A stretch of DNA of 7,041 bases from Robiginitomaculum sp. (GCA_021647805.1 JAKITZ010000126.1:1-7041), one strand, 5' to 3'; counted from the stretch's first letter, positions 1-5,264 are shown. The notes: generated by a model from the sequence alone, not told the origin. Numbers and translations: made by a program.

Positions 1-432
1 GATGAAGTGTTGGAGCGGCAAATAAAAGTTCGTTTTGACGCCAATGTTGATCGTAAGCTGGCTTGGGCGTTTAAACCGTCGCAACTGACTCAAGTATCTT
101 TTGTTGGCGAGAGTGTTCTGGCTAGTTATCAAGCGACGAATATTTCTGATGTGCCAATTGCCGGAACCGCAACATTTAATGTGTCTCCGGCTAAGGCTGC
201 GCCATACTTTGTCAAGCTTGATTGTTTTTGCTTTACCGAACAAGTTCTGCAGCCGGGCGAGACCATGAAGATGCCGGTGTTGTATTATATTGATCCAGAG
301 ATTGCTAATGATCCGCATCTTGATGAAATAAAAACTATTACTTTGTCTTATACTTTTTACAAAATGAAAAACTCAGAGACTGTATCTGCAAGTGTAGGTA
401 ATAACAGCTCTAAAACCACAACGCTTCGGTAA
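1..432 (+). CDS. ctaG: Cytochrome c oxidase assembly protein CtaG/Cox11, 5' end outside the window
   Basis: Copper chaperone that loads the CuB site of cytochrome c oxidase subunit I. It is normally tethered to the inner membrane by one N-terminal helix, with its copper domain in the periplasm. The reading frame is open from base 1, so the visible 143 codons are the soluble domain only. The anchor and roughly 50 residues of a usual ~190-residue protein lie upstream. Family signatures are clear: VRFDANVD, TATFNVSP, the copper-binding CFCF pair (codons at 223-234), LQPGETMKMPV, and ITLSYTFY near the end. After this the protein ends in a Ser/Thr-rich tail that looks unconserved. A GTG at base 7 is in frame but is internal. 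It is followed 89 nt later by ctaE, as expected for an alphaproteobacterial cox operon. The family assignment is firm; the true start cannot be seen. Confidence 0.95.
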   Translation, partial: DEVLERQIKVRFDANVDRKLAWAFKPSQLTQVSFVGESVLASYQATNISDVPIAGTATFNVSPAKAAPYFVKLDCFCFTEQVLQPGETMKMPVLYYIDPEIANDPHLDEIKTITLSYTFYKMKNSETVSASVGNNSSKTTTLR

Positions 433-445
433 TTTTCGAGGCAAA

Positions 446-503
446 GCGGCACGTTGCCGCACCCCGTTTCGGCGGGTGCAAATCAAAGACGGTTATTCGT
501 CTT
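446..503 (+). promoter_or_regulatory. Three consecutive hairpins in the ctaG-ctaE intergenic gap
   Basis: Three inverted repeats fill most of the 89-nt gap. Hairpin 1 pairs GCGGCA (446-451) with TGCCGC (455-460) around a 3-nt loop. Hairpin 2 pairs GCACCC (459-464) with GGGTGC (474-479). Hairpin 3 pairs AAGACG (486-491) with CGTCTT (498-503) around a 6-nt loop. Hairpins 1 and 2 share bases 459-460, so they compete at their edges. None is followed by a proper U-run: only a mixed pyrimidine stretch, TCTTCTCT, follows hairpin 3. A complete intrinsic terminator is therefore not supported. I infer an mRNA processing, stability or attenuation element inside the operon. Confidence 0.55.
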
Positions 504-509
504 CTCTAT

Positions 510-515
510 GGGGGT
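510..515 (+). promoter_or_regulatory. Ribosome binding site that supports the TTG start of ctaE
   Basis: GGGGGT lies 6 nt before the TTG at 522. It matches the consensus GGAGGT, with one G-U wobble against the 16S tail. The ATG at 508-510 is out of frame with ctaE and cannot be its start. Confidence 0.55.
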
Positions 516-521
516 AGTACC

Positions 522-1331
522 TTGTCAGATCAAACAGCACAGCATGATTATCATCTGGTTGACCCAAACCCGTGGCCGCTAGTTGGGGCTTTATCAGCCT
601 TTGTTATGACCTTTGGTGGCGTTGCCTATATGTCGGGAATATTTGGTATTCCTGAAGGCTCCCCATGGTTGCTAATTATTGGTTTTATTGGCGTGCTTAT
701 CACCATGTATGGTTGGTGGTCCGATGTCATTCGCGAAGGAACCCAAGGGTTTCATACTCCGGTTGTTGAGCTGGGCATGCGTTATGGCATGATCTTGTTT
801 ATCATGTCTGAGGTAATGTTTTTTGTTGCTTGGTTCTGGCTGTTTTTTGAAGGCGCAATGTTCATCGATACAAGAACTGCCGAGGTTTGGCCGCCGGCAG
901 GAATTGAAACCTTTAATCCGTGGCATTTGCCGCTGGCCAATACCTTGGTTCTGCTATTATCCGGTACTACGGTTACTTGGGCGCATCACGCTTTAATAGA
1001 GGGCGATCGCAAAAGCGCCAAAATTGGTTTGTTGCTGACGGTTCTGCTGGGCGGGTTCTTTACCTATCTACAGGCTCTTGAATATATCCACGCTGGTTTT
1101 GCATTCTCTGGTAATTTGTATGGCGCGACATTCTTTATGGCTACCGGTTTTCATGGTGCTCATGTTATAATTGGAACTATCTTTTTGGCTATTTGCTTGT
1201 TTAGGCTAATGGCCGGAGCGTTCTCGCCGAAGCACCATTTCGGGTTTGAAGCGGCTGCTTGGTATTGGCATTTTGTTGATGTGGTGTGGCTGTTCCTGTT
1301 TATCTTCGTTTATGTTGTGTATGCGGGATAA
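522..1331 (+). CDS. ctaE: Cytochrome c oxidase subunit III
   Basis: Integral membrane subunit III of an aa3-type cytochrome c oxidase. In this family it stabilises the catalytic subunit I and the proton uptake path. The 269 residues match the usual 260-280 and give seven hydrophobic segments. Seen directly: NPWPLVGA near residues 16-23, WWSDVIREG (65-73), SEV with the conserved membrane carboxylate Glu97, WPPAGIE (123-129), TWAHHALIEGDR (152-163), GFHGAHVIIGT (209-219), and the family's strongest block HHFGFEAAAWYWHFVDVVW (238-256). The start is TTG, chosen because the protein then begins with the common DYHLVDPNPWP N-terminus and is preceded by a GGGGGT ribosome site. The stop overlaps the start of the DUF983 gene by 11 nt, suggesting translational coupling. 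No missing key residue is seen. Confidence 0.97.
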   Translation: MSDQTAQHDYHLVDPNPWPLVGALSAFVMTFGGVAYMSGIFGIPEGSPWLLIIGFIGVLITMYGWWSDVIREGTQGFHTPVVELGMRYGMILFIMSEVMFFVAWFWLFFEGAMFIDTRTAEVWPPAGIETFNPWHLPLANTLVLLLSGTTVTWAHHALIEGDRKSAKIGLLLTVLLGGFFTYLQALEYIHAGFAFSGNLYGATFFMATGFHGAHVIIGTIFLAICLFRLMAGAFSPKHHFGFEAAAWYWHFVDVVWLFLFIFVYVVYAG

Positions 1332-1722
1332 CCAAGGCAAACGTCCGGTCATGCAGGGCCCAGTCTTACAAGGATTGTTCGGACGTTGCCCAGCTTGTGG
1401 CAAAGGTAAATTGTTTGCCGGTTATTTGAAATTTGCGGATCGTTGTAACAAGTGCGATCAAGTTTTTGATACCAGCGATACCGGCGATGGGCCGGCTGTG
1501 TTTGTTATGACCATAGTTGGTTTTCTGGTGGTGTTTCCAGCCTTGGCCGTAGAGAAAGTATTCAAGCCTGAGGTTTGGGTGCATGCTTTGATGTGGTTGC
1601 CGCTTTCGACATTGCTTGTGCTGTTACTTTTGCACCCTAGTCGTGGAATGTGGTATGGGTTGATGTTTAAGTTTAATGCCGGTGAAGCGGTTTTGAATAC
1701 TGACAAACAAACAGAAGATTAA
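1321..1722 (+). CDS. DUF983 zinc-ribbon membrane protein of the cox operon
   Basis: Member of the DUF983 family, which recurs between subunit III and SURF1 genes in alphaproteobacterial oxidase operons and has no established activity. The 133 residues carry two CxxC knuckles, Cys23/Cys26 in CPACG and Cys42/Cys45 in CNKC. This is a likely zinc ribbon on the N-terminal soluble side. A conserved DGPA (56-59) and two hydrophobic helices at about 60-77 and 86-104 follow. I place the start at the ATG at 1321, inside the last codons of ctaE. The frame stays open back to an ATG at 1246, but the residues added would be an out-of-frame reading of the conserved ctaE C-terminus. No Shine-Dalgarno is visible before 1321, so translation probably depends on ribosomes finishing ctaE. 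Its position implies a role in oxidase assembly or metal handling, which is inference. Confidence 0.88.
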   Translation: MRDNQGKRPVMQGPVLQGLFGRCPACGKGKLFAGYLKFADRCNKCDQVFDTSDTGDGPAVFVMTIVGFLVVFPALAVEKVFKPEVWVHALMWLPLSTLLVLLLLHPSRGMWYGLMFKFNAGEAVLNTDKQTED

Positions 1723-1726
1723 GCAA

Positions 1727-2455
1727 ATGATCAAATTCAAACCAGCGATAAGTATGAGCATTGCAGTGATAATAGCAACGGTTATATTATTGGCTTTGGG
1801 GCAGTGGCAGTTACAACGCTTGTACTGGAAAAATGAGCTAATCACACAATTAGAAACCGCAAAACAACAATCACCGATGGATATTACCGGTATTGAAATA
1901 ACCAGCGATATGGCTTGGAAGAAAGTATCGGTGCGCGGGCATTACCGCCCAGAATACTCATTGACCCGTATCTATGGAATATCTGGTGGAGTGCCCGGTT
2001 ATAGGTATTTGAATGTTTTTGAAACTGTTGACGGGCGAGTTTTGTTTGTAGTGCGTGGGTTTGTTCCAGAGCGAGGCGGCATAAAAATTGCTAAAATGCC
2101 CAAAGAGGAAATCACATTAACTGGCTTATTGCGATCTGTGGGTAGCGAAAACTGGTTGACCCCTGTTCCTGATCTAAAAGAGAATATTTGGTATCGCCGA
2201 GACCTGCCGTCTATGGCGACAACAATAAATTTGCAAGAAAATTATGAGGCTGATTTTACACTTGATCTTACAATAGCTGATAGTGATAAGCCGTGGCCAA
2301 ATCCGGTTGGTGAACCGCCAAGGCCGGTAAATAATCATCTTGATTATGCTTTGACATGGTTTGGTATGGCTTTGGTTTTATGGGTAATATATCTTGTTTG
2401 GCATTTCAAGAATGGCCGTTTGTCATTCAGTGTTTTAAGTATAGTTAGGAAATGA
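1727..2455 (+). CDS. surf1: SURF1 family cytochrome oxidase assembly protein
   Basis: Inner-membrane assembly factor linked to haem a insertion into oxidase subunit I. The 242 residues show the family plan: a first membrane helix (about 8-25) running into LGQWQLQRLYWK (24-35), a periplasmic domain, and a second helix at about 209-226. Recognisable blocks are GYRYLNVFE (91-99), VVRGFVPE (108-115), IWYRRDLPSM (154-163) and NNHLDYALTWFGMALV (202-217). His204 in the NNHL block corresponds to the histidine implicated in haem binding in Paracoccus SURF1. The ATG lies 4 nt after the DUF983 stop; the upstream AGAAG is a modest ribosome site. The last dozen residues, RLSFSVLSIVRK, follow the second helix and look like an unconserved tail. 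They are encoded by DNA that includes a 17-bp repeat found again before the peroxiredoxin gene. Confidence 0.94.
   Translation: MIKFKPAISMSIAVIIATVILLALGQWQLQRLYWKNELITQLETAKQQSPMDITGIEITSDMAWKKVSVRGHYRPEYSLTRIYGISGGVPGYRYLNVFETVDGRVLFVVRGFVPERGGIKIAKMPKEEITLTGLLRSVGSENWLTPVPDLKENIWYRRDLPSMATTINLQENYEADFTLDLTIADSDKPWPNPVGEPPRPVNNHLDYALTWFGMALVLWVIYLVWHFKNGRLSFSVLSIVRK
2423..2439 (+). repeat. 17-bp direct repeat, copy 1 (inside the surf1 3' end)
   Basis: TCATTCAGTGTTTTAAG occurs here and again exactly at 3746-3762. The match continues for ATA after one mismatch, giving 20 of 21 identical. This copy encodes part of the SURF1 C-terminal tail and ends 17 nt before the acetyltransferase start codon. 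Confidence 0.85.
2447..2450 (+). promoter_or_regulatory. Ribosome binding site supporting the TTG start of the acetyltransferase
   Basis: AGGA, followed by AA, lies 6 nt before the TTG at 2457, within the last codons of surf1. This favours the TTG over the in-frame ATG at 2517, which would remove 20 residues and has only AAGG two bases upstream of it. Confidence 0.6.
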
Positions 2456-2456
2456 T

Positions 2457-3029
2457 TTGTCTCTGTTTCGATCTGATTACGAGAATAGTGCTGATGTTTT
2501 AAGCTTTGGTAAGGTCATGTTGCGTCTGCCAAAATTTGATGATTATGATGATTGGCTGCGGTTGCGAGCCGCTAGCATGGCTTTTTTACAACCGTGGGAG
2601 CCGAAATGGGCGAAAGACGAGTTGACGCAATCTTCTTATAAACGCCGCGTTCGTCACTATAATGAAGATCGAGTGCGTGGCAGTGGTTATGCTTTTTTTG
2701 TTTTTAGGGAAAGTGACAATGCCTTGGTAGGCGGTTGTAATTTATCAAATGTTCGCCGTGGTGTTTCGCAAACGGCATCACTTGGTTATTGGATAGGCGC
2801 ACCGTTTCAACGCCAAGGGTTAACCACTGATGCTGTGCAGGCTGTGATTAAATTTTGTTTTGATGACTTGAATTTGCACCGGATTGAAGCGGCCTGTATC
2901 CCGCAAAATGATAGTTCGAGCAAATTATTAGAAAAGTGTGAGTTTCATGAAGAAGGGCTAGCAAAAGAATACTTGAAGATAAATGACAAATGGCAGGATC
3001 ATAAATTATATGCGCGAGTGGCAAAGTAA
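2457..3029 (+). CDS. GNAT family N-acetyltransferase, RimJ/RimL type
   Basis: Acetyl-CoA-dependent N-acetyltransferase of the type that modifies ribosomal proteins or other amines. The substrate cannot be read from the sequence. The 190 residues include VMLRLPKFDDYDDWLRLR (20-37), FLQPWEPKW (43-51), the acceptor-side strand VGGCNLSNV (91-99), GYWIGAPF (110-117) and the acetyl-CoA pyrophosphate loop QRQGLTTDA (118-126). The RimJ-type C-terminal half follows with HRIEAACIPQNDSSSKLLEKCEF (split at 141-150 and 151-163). The TTG start is one base after the surf1 stop and has an AGGA site, so the gene is probably co-transcribed with the cox operon. In many Alphaproteobacteria a similar acetyltransferase lies downstream of surf1, with threonine synthase and an M16 peptidase between them; those two genes are absent here. 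Calling it rimJ would overstate the evidence. Confidence 0.9.
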   Translation: MSLFRSDYENSADVLSFGKVMLRLPKFDDYDDWLRLRAASMAFLQPWEPKWAKDELTQSSYKRRVRHYNEDRVRGSGYAFFVFRESDNALVGGCNLSNVRRGVSQTASLGYWIGAPFQRQGLTTDAVQAVIKFCFDDLNLHRIEAACIPQNDSSSKLLEKCEFHEEGLAKEYLKINDKWQDHKLYARVAK

Positions 3030-3047
3030 CAGGCTCTCGCCAAGAAT

Positions 3048-3638
3048 TTATGCATGACCTGTTGTGTGGCTGAACCTGTCGGGGTCAACGCCGATTTTGA
3101 ACATGGCGCGATCCCATTTACTGGCAAAGTCTTGATCAAATAACAAATCATCATCGGCTTCACAAATTAGCCAAGCATTTTGCTCTAACTCGAATTCAAT
3201 TTGCCCTGCTCCCCAACTGGACAACCCTAGTGCTAACAAGCATTGTTTTGGGGGATCATCTGAGGCCATAGCCAGTAAAATTTCTTTAGAAGCGGACAAT
3301 CCTATATTGTCAGTTACTCGTGTGGTTTCTTCAGGTTTGTTATATTCCATAGAATGCAAGACAAAACCCCGCTCCGGATCGACAGGGCCACCGCTCAAGA
3401 CCGGCATATCCGGTGGCGTTATGTTTTCAGTGCTAATGCCAAGTTGCTTTAGTAACGTGGGAAAACGTAAAATATGCATTGGTTGATTGATGATTATTCC
3501 CATGGCGTGGTGCTCATCGTGAGCGCATATATACAACAAAGTTTGCGTAAAGCGGGGATCCCCCATGCTAGGTGCGGCAATTAACATCTTGCCAGCTAAA
3601 TATCCTTGTTGTTTGTTCACAAATGTAATTTTAAGCAA
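3048..3638 (-). CDS. yqgE: YqgE/AlgH family protein (UPF0301)
   Basis: Conserved single-domain cytoplasmic protein of the YqgE/AlgH family. Its biochemical role is unsettled, although the Pseudomonas AlgH name came from an alginate regulation study. The 196 residues show the family landmarks: GDPRF (26-30), YICAHDEHHAMGIIIN (36-51), LSGGPVDPERGFVLH (81-95), ALGLSSWGAGQIEFEL (136-151), WDRAMFKIGVDP (175-186) and a terminal TGHA, an ending common in alphaproteobacterial members. The TTG start at 3638 has GAAGAGA about 5-8 nt upstream on the minus strand. A GTG at 3620 and an ATG at 3587 are in frame, but the GTG has no clear ribosome site and the ATG would cut into the first conserved strand. 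A N-terminus some 6 residues shorter remains possible. The gene converges on the acetyltransferase gene with 18 nt between stops and diverges from the peroxiredoxin gene. Confidence 0.93.
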   Translation of the reverse strand: MLKITFVNKQQGYLAGKMLIAAPSMGDPRFTQTLLYICAHDEHHAMGIIINQPMHILRFPTLLKQLGISTENITPPDMPVLSGGPVDPERGFVLHSMEYNKPEETTRVTDNIGLSASKEILLAMASDDPPKQCLLALGLSSWGAGQIEFELEQNAWLICEADDDLLFDQDFASKWDRAMFKIGVDPDRFSHTTGHA

Positions 3639-3659
3639 AAGAGTCTCTTCGGCAAGTAT

Positions 3660-3665
3660 TTTATA
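3660..3665 (-). promoter_or_regulatory. Possible -10 element for yqgE
   Basis: On the minus strand TATAAA lies about 22 nt before the yqgE start codon, which would give a very short leader. No recognisable -35 hexamer sits 16-18 nt upstream. That position is occupied by the 3676-3700 palindrome, so the promoter may depend on a bound factor. This is tentative. Confidence 0.35.
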
Positions 3666-3675
3666 CTACATCGAT

Positions 3676-3700
3676 CCAAAAAGTGGGCCCCAGTTTTTGG
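3676..3700. promoter_or_regulatory. 25-bp near-perfect palindrome, candidate operator
   Basis: Outer arms CCAAAAA (3676-3682) and TTTTTGG (3694-3700) are exact complements. Inner arms TGGG (3684-3687) and CCCA (3689-3692) pair around a central C, with one G-G mismatch at 3683/3693: 11 of 12 pairs. The inner part has a one-base centre, too tight for an RNA hairpin unless pairs open. I therefore read it as a DNA-level site. It covers the expected -35 region of yqgE and ends 5 nt before the proposed -35 of the peroxiredoxin gene, suiting an operator acting on both. Confidence 0.5.
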
Positions 3701-3705
3701 GTAAG

Positions 3706-3733
3706 TTGATGGATTGCTAAAGAAGTTTATACT
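3706..3733 (+). promoter_or_regulatory. Predicted sigma-70-like promoter for the peroxiredoxin gene
   Basis: TTGATG (3706-3711) and TATACT (3728-3733) are separated by 16 nt and resemble TTGACA and TATAAT. Transcription would begin near 3740, giving a leader of roughly 58 nt before the ATG at 3798. The leader contains a hairpin and a short palindrome. The call rests on similarity to consensus only. Confidence 0.5.
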
Positions 3734-3734
3734 C

Positions 3735-3759
3735 AAAATACTGATTCATTCAGTGTTTT
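3735..3759 (+). promoter_or_regulatory. Inverted repeat at the predicted peroxiredoxin transcription start
   Basis: AAAATACTGA (3735-3744) pairs with TCAGTGTTTT (3750-3759) as a 10-bp stem, with one T-G wobble and a TTCAT loop. It begins 2 nt after the proposed -10 and spans the expected start site. It could be a repressor site on DNA or a 5' leader hairpin if transcription starts upstream. Its right arm lies within the 17-bp repeat shared with surf1. Confidence 0.5.
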
Positions 3760-3762
3760 AAG
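3746..3762 (+). repeat. 17-bp direct repeat, copy 2 (peroxiredoxin leader)
   Basis: Exact second copy of TCATTCAGTGTTTTAAG from 2423-2439. Here it forms the loop end and right arm of the 3735-3759 inverted repeat. The left arm has no counterpart at copy 1. Confidence 0.85.
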
Positions 3763-3770
3763 AATATTCT
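3761..3770. repeat. 10-bp perfect palindrome AGAATATTCT
   Basis: AGAATATTCT is its own reverse complement and lies immediately downstream of the 3735-3759 inverted repeat, 27 nt before the peroxiredoxin ATG. It may be part of a regulator site. A ten-base palindrome in AT-rich DNA can also arise by chance. Confidence 0.4.
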
Positions 3771-3787
3771 AAGTTGTTAGATTCGGC

Positions 3788-3791
3788 GGAG
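3788..3791 (+). promoter_or_regulatory. Ribosome binding site fixing the peroxiredoxin start at 3798
   Basis: GGAG lies 6 nt before the ATG at 3798. The upstream in-frame TTG at 3774 has no such site and would add eight residues with no family support. Confidence 0.75.
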
Positions 3792-3797
3792 AAAATA

Positions 3798-4280
3798 ATG
3801 ACCATCAAGCAAGGCGATAAATTACCAGATGCCAATTTCATGAGCATCACGAAAAACGGCCCAGAACCCTTAACGACGCAAAGTGTATTTGCAGGCAAAA
3901 CTGTGGCGCTGTTTTCCTTGCCCGGCGCGTTTACTCCTACTTGCAGCGCCCAGCATTTACCAGGCTATATCGAACTGGTCTCAGAGCTACGCGCCAAAGG
4001 CGTTGATGTGATTGCTTGTACTTCGGTTAATGATATGTTTGTGCTTCATGCCTGGGAAAAAGAGCAGGGCAGTGCCGGTGATGTTTTGATGTTGGCTGAT
4101 GGTAATGGCGAGTTTGTAAAAGCGTTGGGGCTGGACTTTGATGGGTCGGCATTTGGCATGGGAACTCGCGGTCAAAGGTTCTCAATGCTTGTAAAAGATG
4201 GTGTGACTACCCATATAAACATAGAAGAACCCGGTGAATTTCGTGTTTCTTCTGCAAAATATTTATTAGAGCAGCTATAA
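3798..4280 (+). CDS. Peroxiredoxin, Prx5/type II (redoxin family)
   Basis: Thiol peroxidase that reduces hydrogen peroxide and organic peroxides in the cytoplasm, using thioredoxin or glutaredoxin as reductant in this family. The 160-residue length is standard for the Prx5/PrxII class. The peroxidatic motif PGAFTPTC (42-49) gives the P-x3-T-x2-C signature with Cys49 as attacking cysteine. Arg127 in QRFSMLVKDG matches the conserved active-site arginine. A second cysteine, Cys74 in CTSVND, is 25 residues after Cys49. That spacing matches the plant type II enzymes, where this pair is used for resolution. No cysteine is present near the C-terminus, unlike human Prx5. There is no fused glutaredoxin domain. 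Start ATG 3798 is supported by GGAG. It is divergent from yqgE and 61 nt upstream of the SPFH gene on the same strand. Confidence 0.93.
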   Translation: MTIKQGDKLPDANFMSITKNGPEPLTTQSVFAGKTVALFSLPGAFTPTCSAQHLPGYIELVSELRAKGVDVIACTSVNDMFVLHAWEKEQGSAGDVLMLADGNGEFVKALGLDFDGSAFGMGTRGQRFSMLVKDGVTTHINIEEPGEFRVSSAKYLLEQL

Positions 4281-4341
4281 GAAAAATGCTCTAATGGTTT
4301 GGCGGAGCTTGGGGCAATGTCTTAAAAAGAAAGAATAAACC

Positions 4342-5259
4342 ATGGATTTGATATTTATTGCAGTACTGCTAGCGGTCGTGATCATATTTGGCTTAATGGC
4401 GTTGAAAACAGTTCGCCAAGGCAATGAATGGACGGTTGAACGCTTTGGCAGATACACTAAAACCTTAACTCCGGGGTTTCATATGATTATCCCGTTTGTT
4501 GATAGTGTTGGTTATAAAATGAATGTCCGAGAACGGGTGGTCGATATTCCCAACCAAGAAGTTATCACCAAAGATAACGCCATGGTTTCGGTCGATGCGG
4601 TGGTATTTGTGCAGGTTATGGATACTGCCAGAGCCGCTTATGAGGTCGATAGTTTAGATTTTTCAATCATCAACCTTTGTTTGACCAATATTCGTACCGT
4701 AGTCGGCTCGATGGATCTGGACGAGGTATTATCGCGCCGTGACGAGATTAACGCCATGTTGCTTGGTGTGATTGATAAGGCCACCAATCCGTGGGGCGTA
4801 AAGGTCACCCGGATCGAGATCCGCGATTTAACTCCGCCGCCTGATATTACAGCTGCAATGGCCAAGCAAATGAAAGCGGAGCGTGAAAAACGGGCTGATA
4901 TTTTGACCGCAGAAGGCGATCGTCAGTCGGATATTTTGCGAGCCGAAGGTGAAAAGCAATCAGCCGTATTGGAGGCTGAAGGGCGCAAAATAGCAGCTTA
5001 CCTTGATGCCGAAGCTAGAGAACGTCTTGCACAAGCCGAGGCCAAAGCAACTACGATGGTTTCTGAAGCCATTGCCAATGGTGATGTGCAGGCGATCAAT
5101 TATTTCGTTGCTCAAAAATATGTTGCGGCCTTTGAAAAGTTGGCGATGAGTGATCAGCAAAAAACTGTTATTATACCGGCTGAGTTTTCTTCGTTGGCAG
5201 CAACTATTGGCGGAATTACTGCATTGGTTGAGGCAAGTTCCGACAAAAAGAAAGGTTAA
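4342..5259 (+). CDS. qmcA: SPFH/band 7 membrane protein, QmcA-like
   Basis: Stomatin/prohibitin-like scaffold protein of membrane microdomains, implicated in membrane protein quality control in E. coli. The 305 residues start with one membrane helix (2-20). The SPFH domain follows: QGNEWTVERFGRYTKTL (26-42), PGFHMIIPFVD (44-54), DIPNQEVITKDN (68-79) and VKVTRIEIRDLTPP (153-166). From about 172 to 240 there is a charged alanine-rich coiled coil with repeated AEG units (TAEGDRQ, RAEGEKQ, EAEGRKI). A C-terminal segment follows with IIPAEFSSL (277-285). Length and layout match E. coli QmcA. The ATG has only a weak purine stretch (AAAGAAAGAA) upstream. The NfeD-type gene follows after 5 nt, the usual partner arrangement. 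The peroxiredoxin gene is 61 nt upstream with no terminator seen, so a shared transcript is possible. Confidence 0.94.
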   Translation: MDLIFIAVLLAVVIIFGLMALKTVRQGNEWTVERFGRYTKTLTPGFHMIIPFVDSVGYKMNVRERVVDIPNQEVITKDNAMVSVDAVVFVQVMDTARAAYEVDSLDFSIINLCLTNIRTVVGSMDLDEVLSRRDEINAMLLGVIDKATNPWGVKVTRIEIRDLTPPPDITAAMAKQMKAEREKRADILTAEGDRQSDILRAEGEKQSAVLEAEGRKIAAYLDAEARERLAQAEAKATTMVSEAIANGDVQAINYFVAQKYVAAFEKLAMSDQQKTVIIPAEFSSLAATIGGITALVEASSDKKKG

Positions 5260-5264
5260 TAATT

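Noticed and set aside
672..926. Open frames antisense to ctaE, and similar ones antisense or shifted within other genes (for example 1366-1584, 1458-1706, 4638-4865, 6012-6215, 6424-6642)
   Set aside because: They lie inside well-recognised conserved genes, have no ribosome sites I could defend, and their translations show no family motifs.
1246..1320. A longer DUF983 reading frame starting at the ATG at 1246, inside ctaE
   Set aside because: The extra 25 residues are an out-of-frame reading of the highly conserved ctaE C-terminus and do not resemble DUF983 N-termini. The ATG at 1321 fits the family.
1471..1910. ACCAGCGATA occurring at 1471, 1741 and 1901
   Set aside because: A ten-base match within coding sequence, read in more than one frame, with no regular spacing. 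Likely coincidence.
3028..3063. Inverted repeat AACAGG/CCTGTT around the convergent stops of the acetyltransferase gene and yqgE, considered as a terminator
   Set aside because: Only 6 bp with a 24-nt loop, and no U-run on either side.
3774..3797. TTG at 3774 as the peroxiredoxin start
   Set aside because: There is no ribosome site before it, while GGAG sits 6 nt before the ATG at 3798, where the family N-terminus begins.
4288..4308. GCTC/GAGC inverted repeat between the peroxiredoxin and SPFH genes
   Set aside because: A four-base stem with a 13-nt loop is not distinguishable from chance, and no terminator or clear promoter is seen in the gap.
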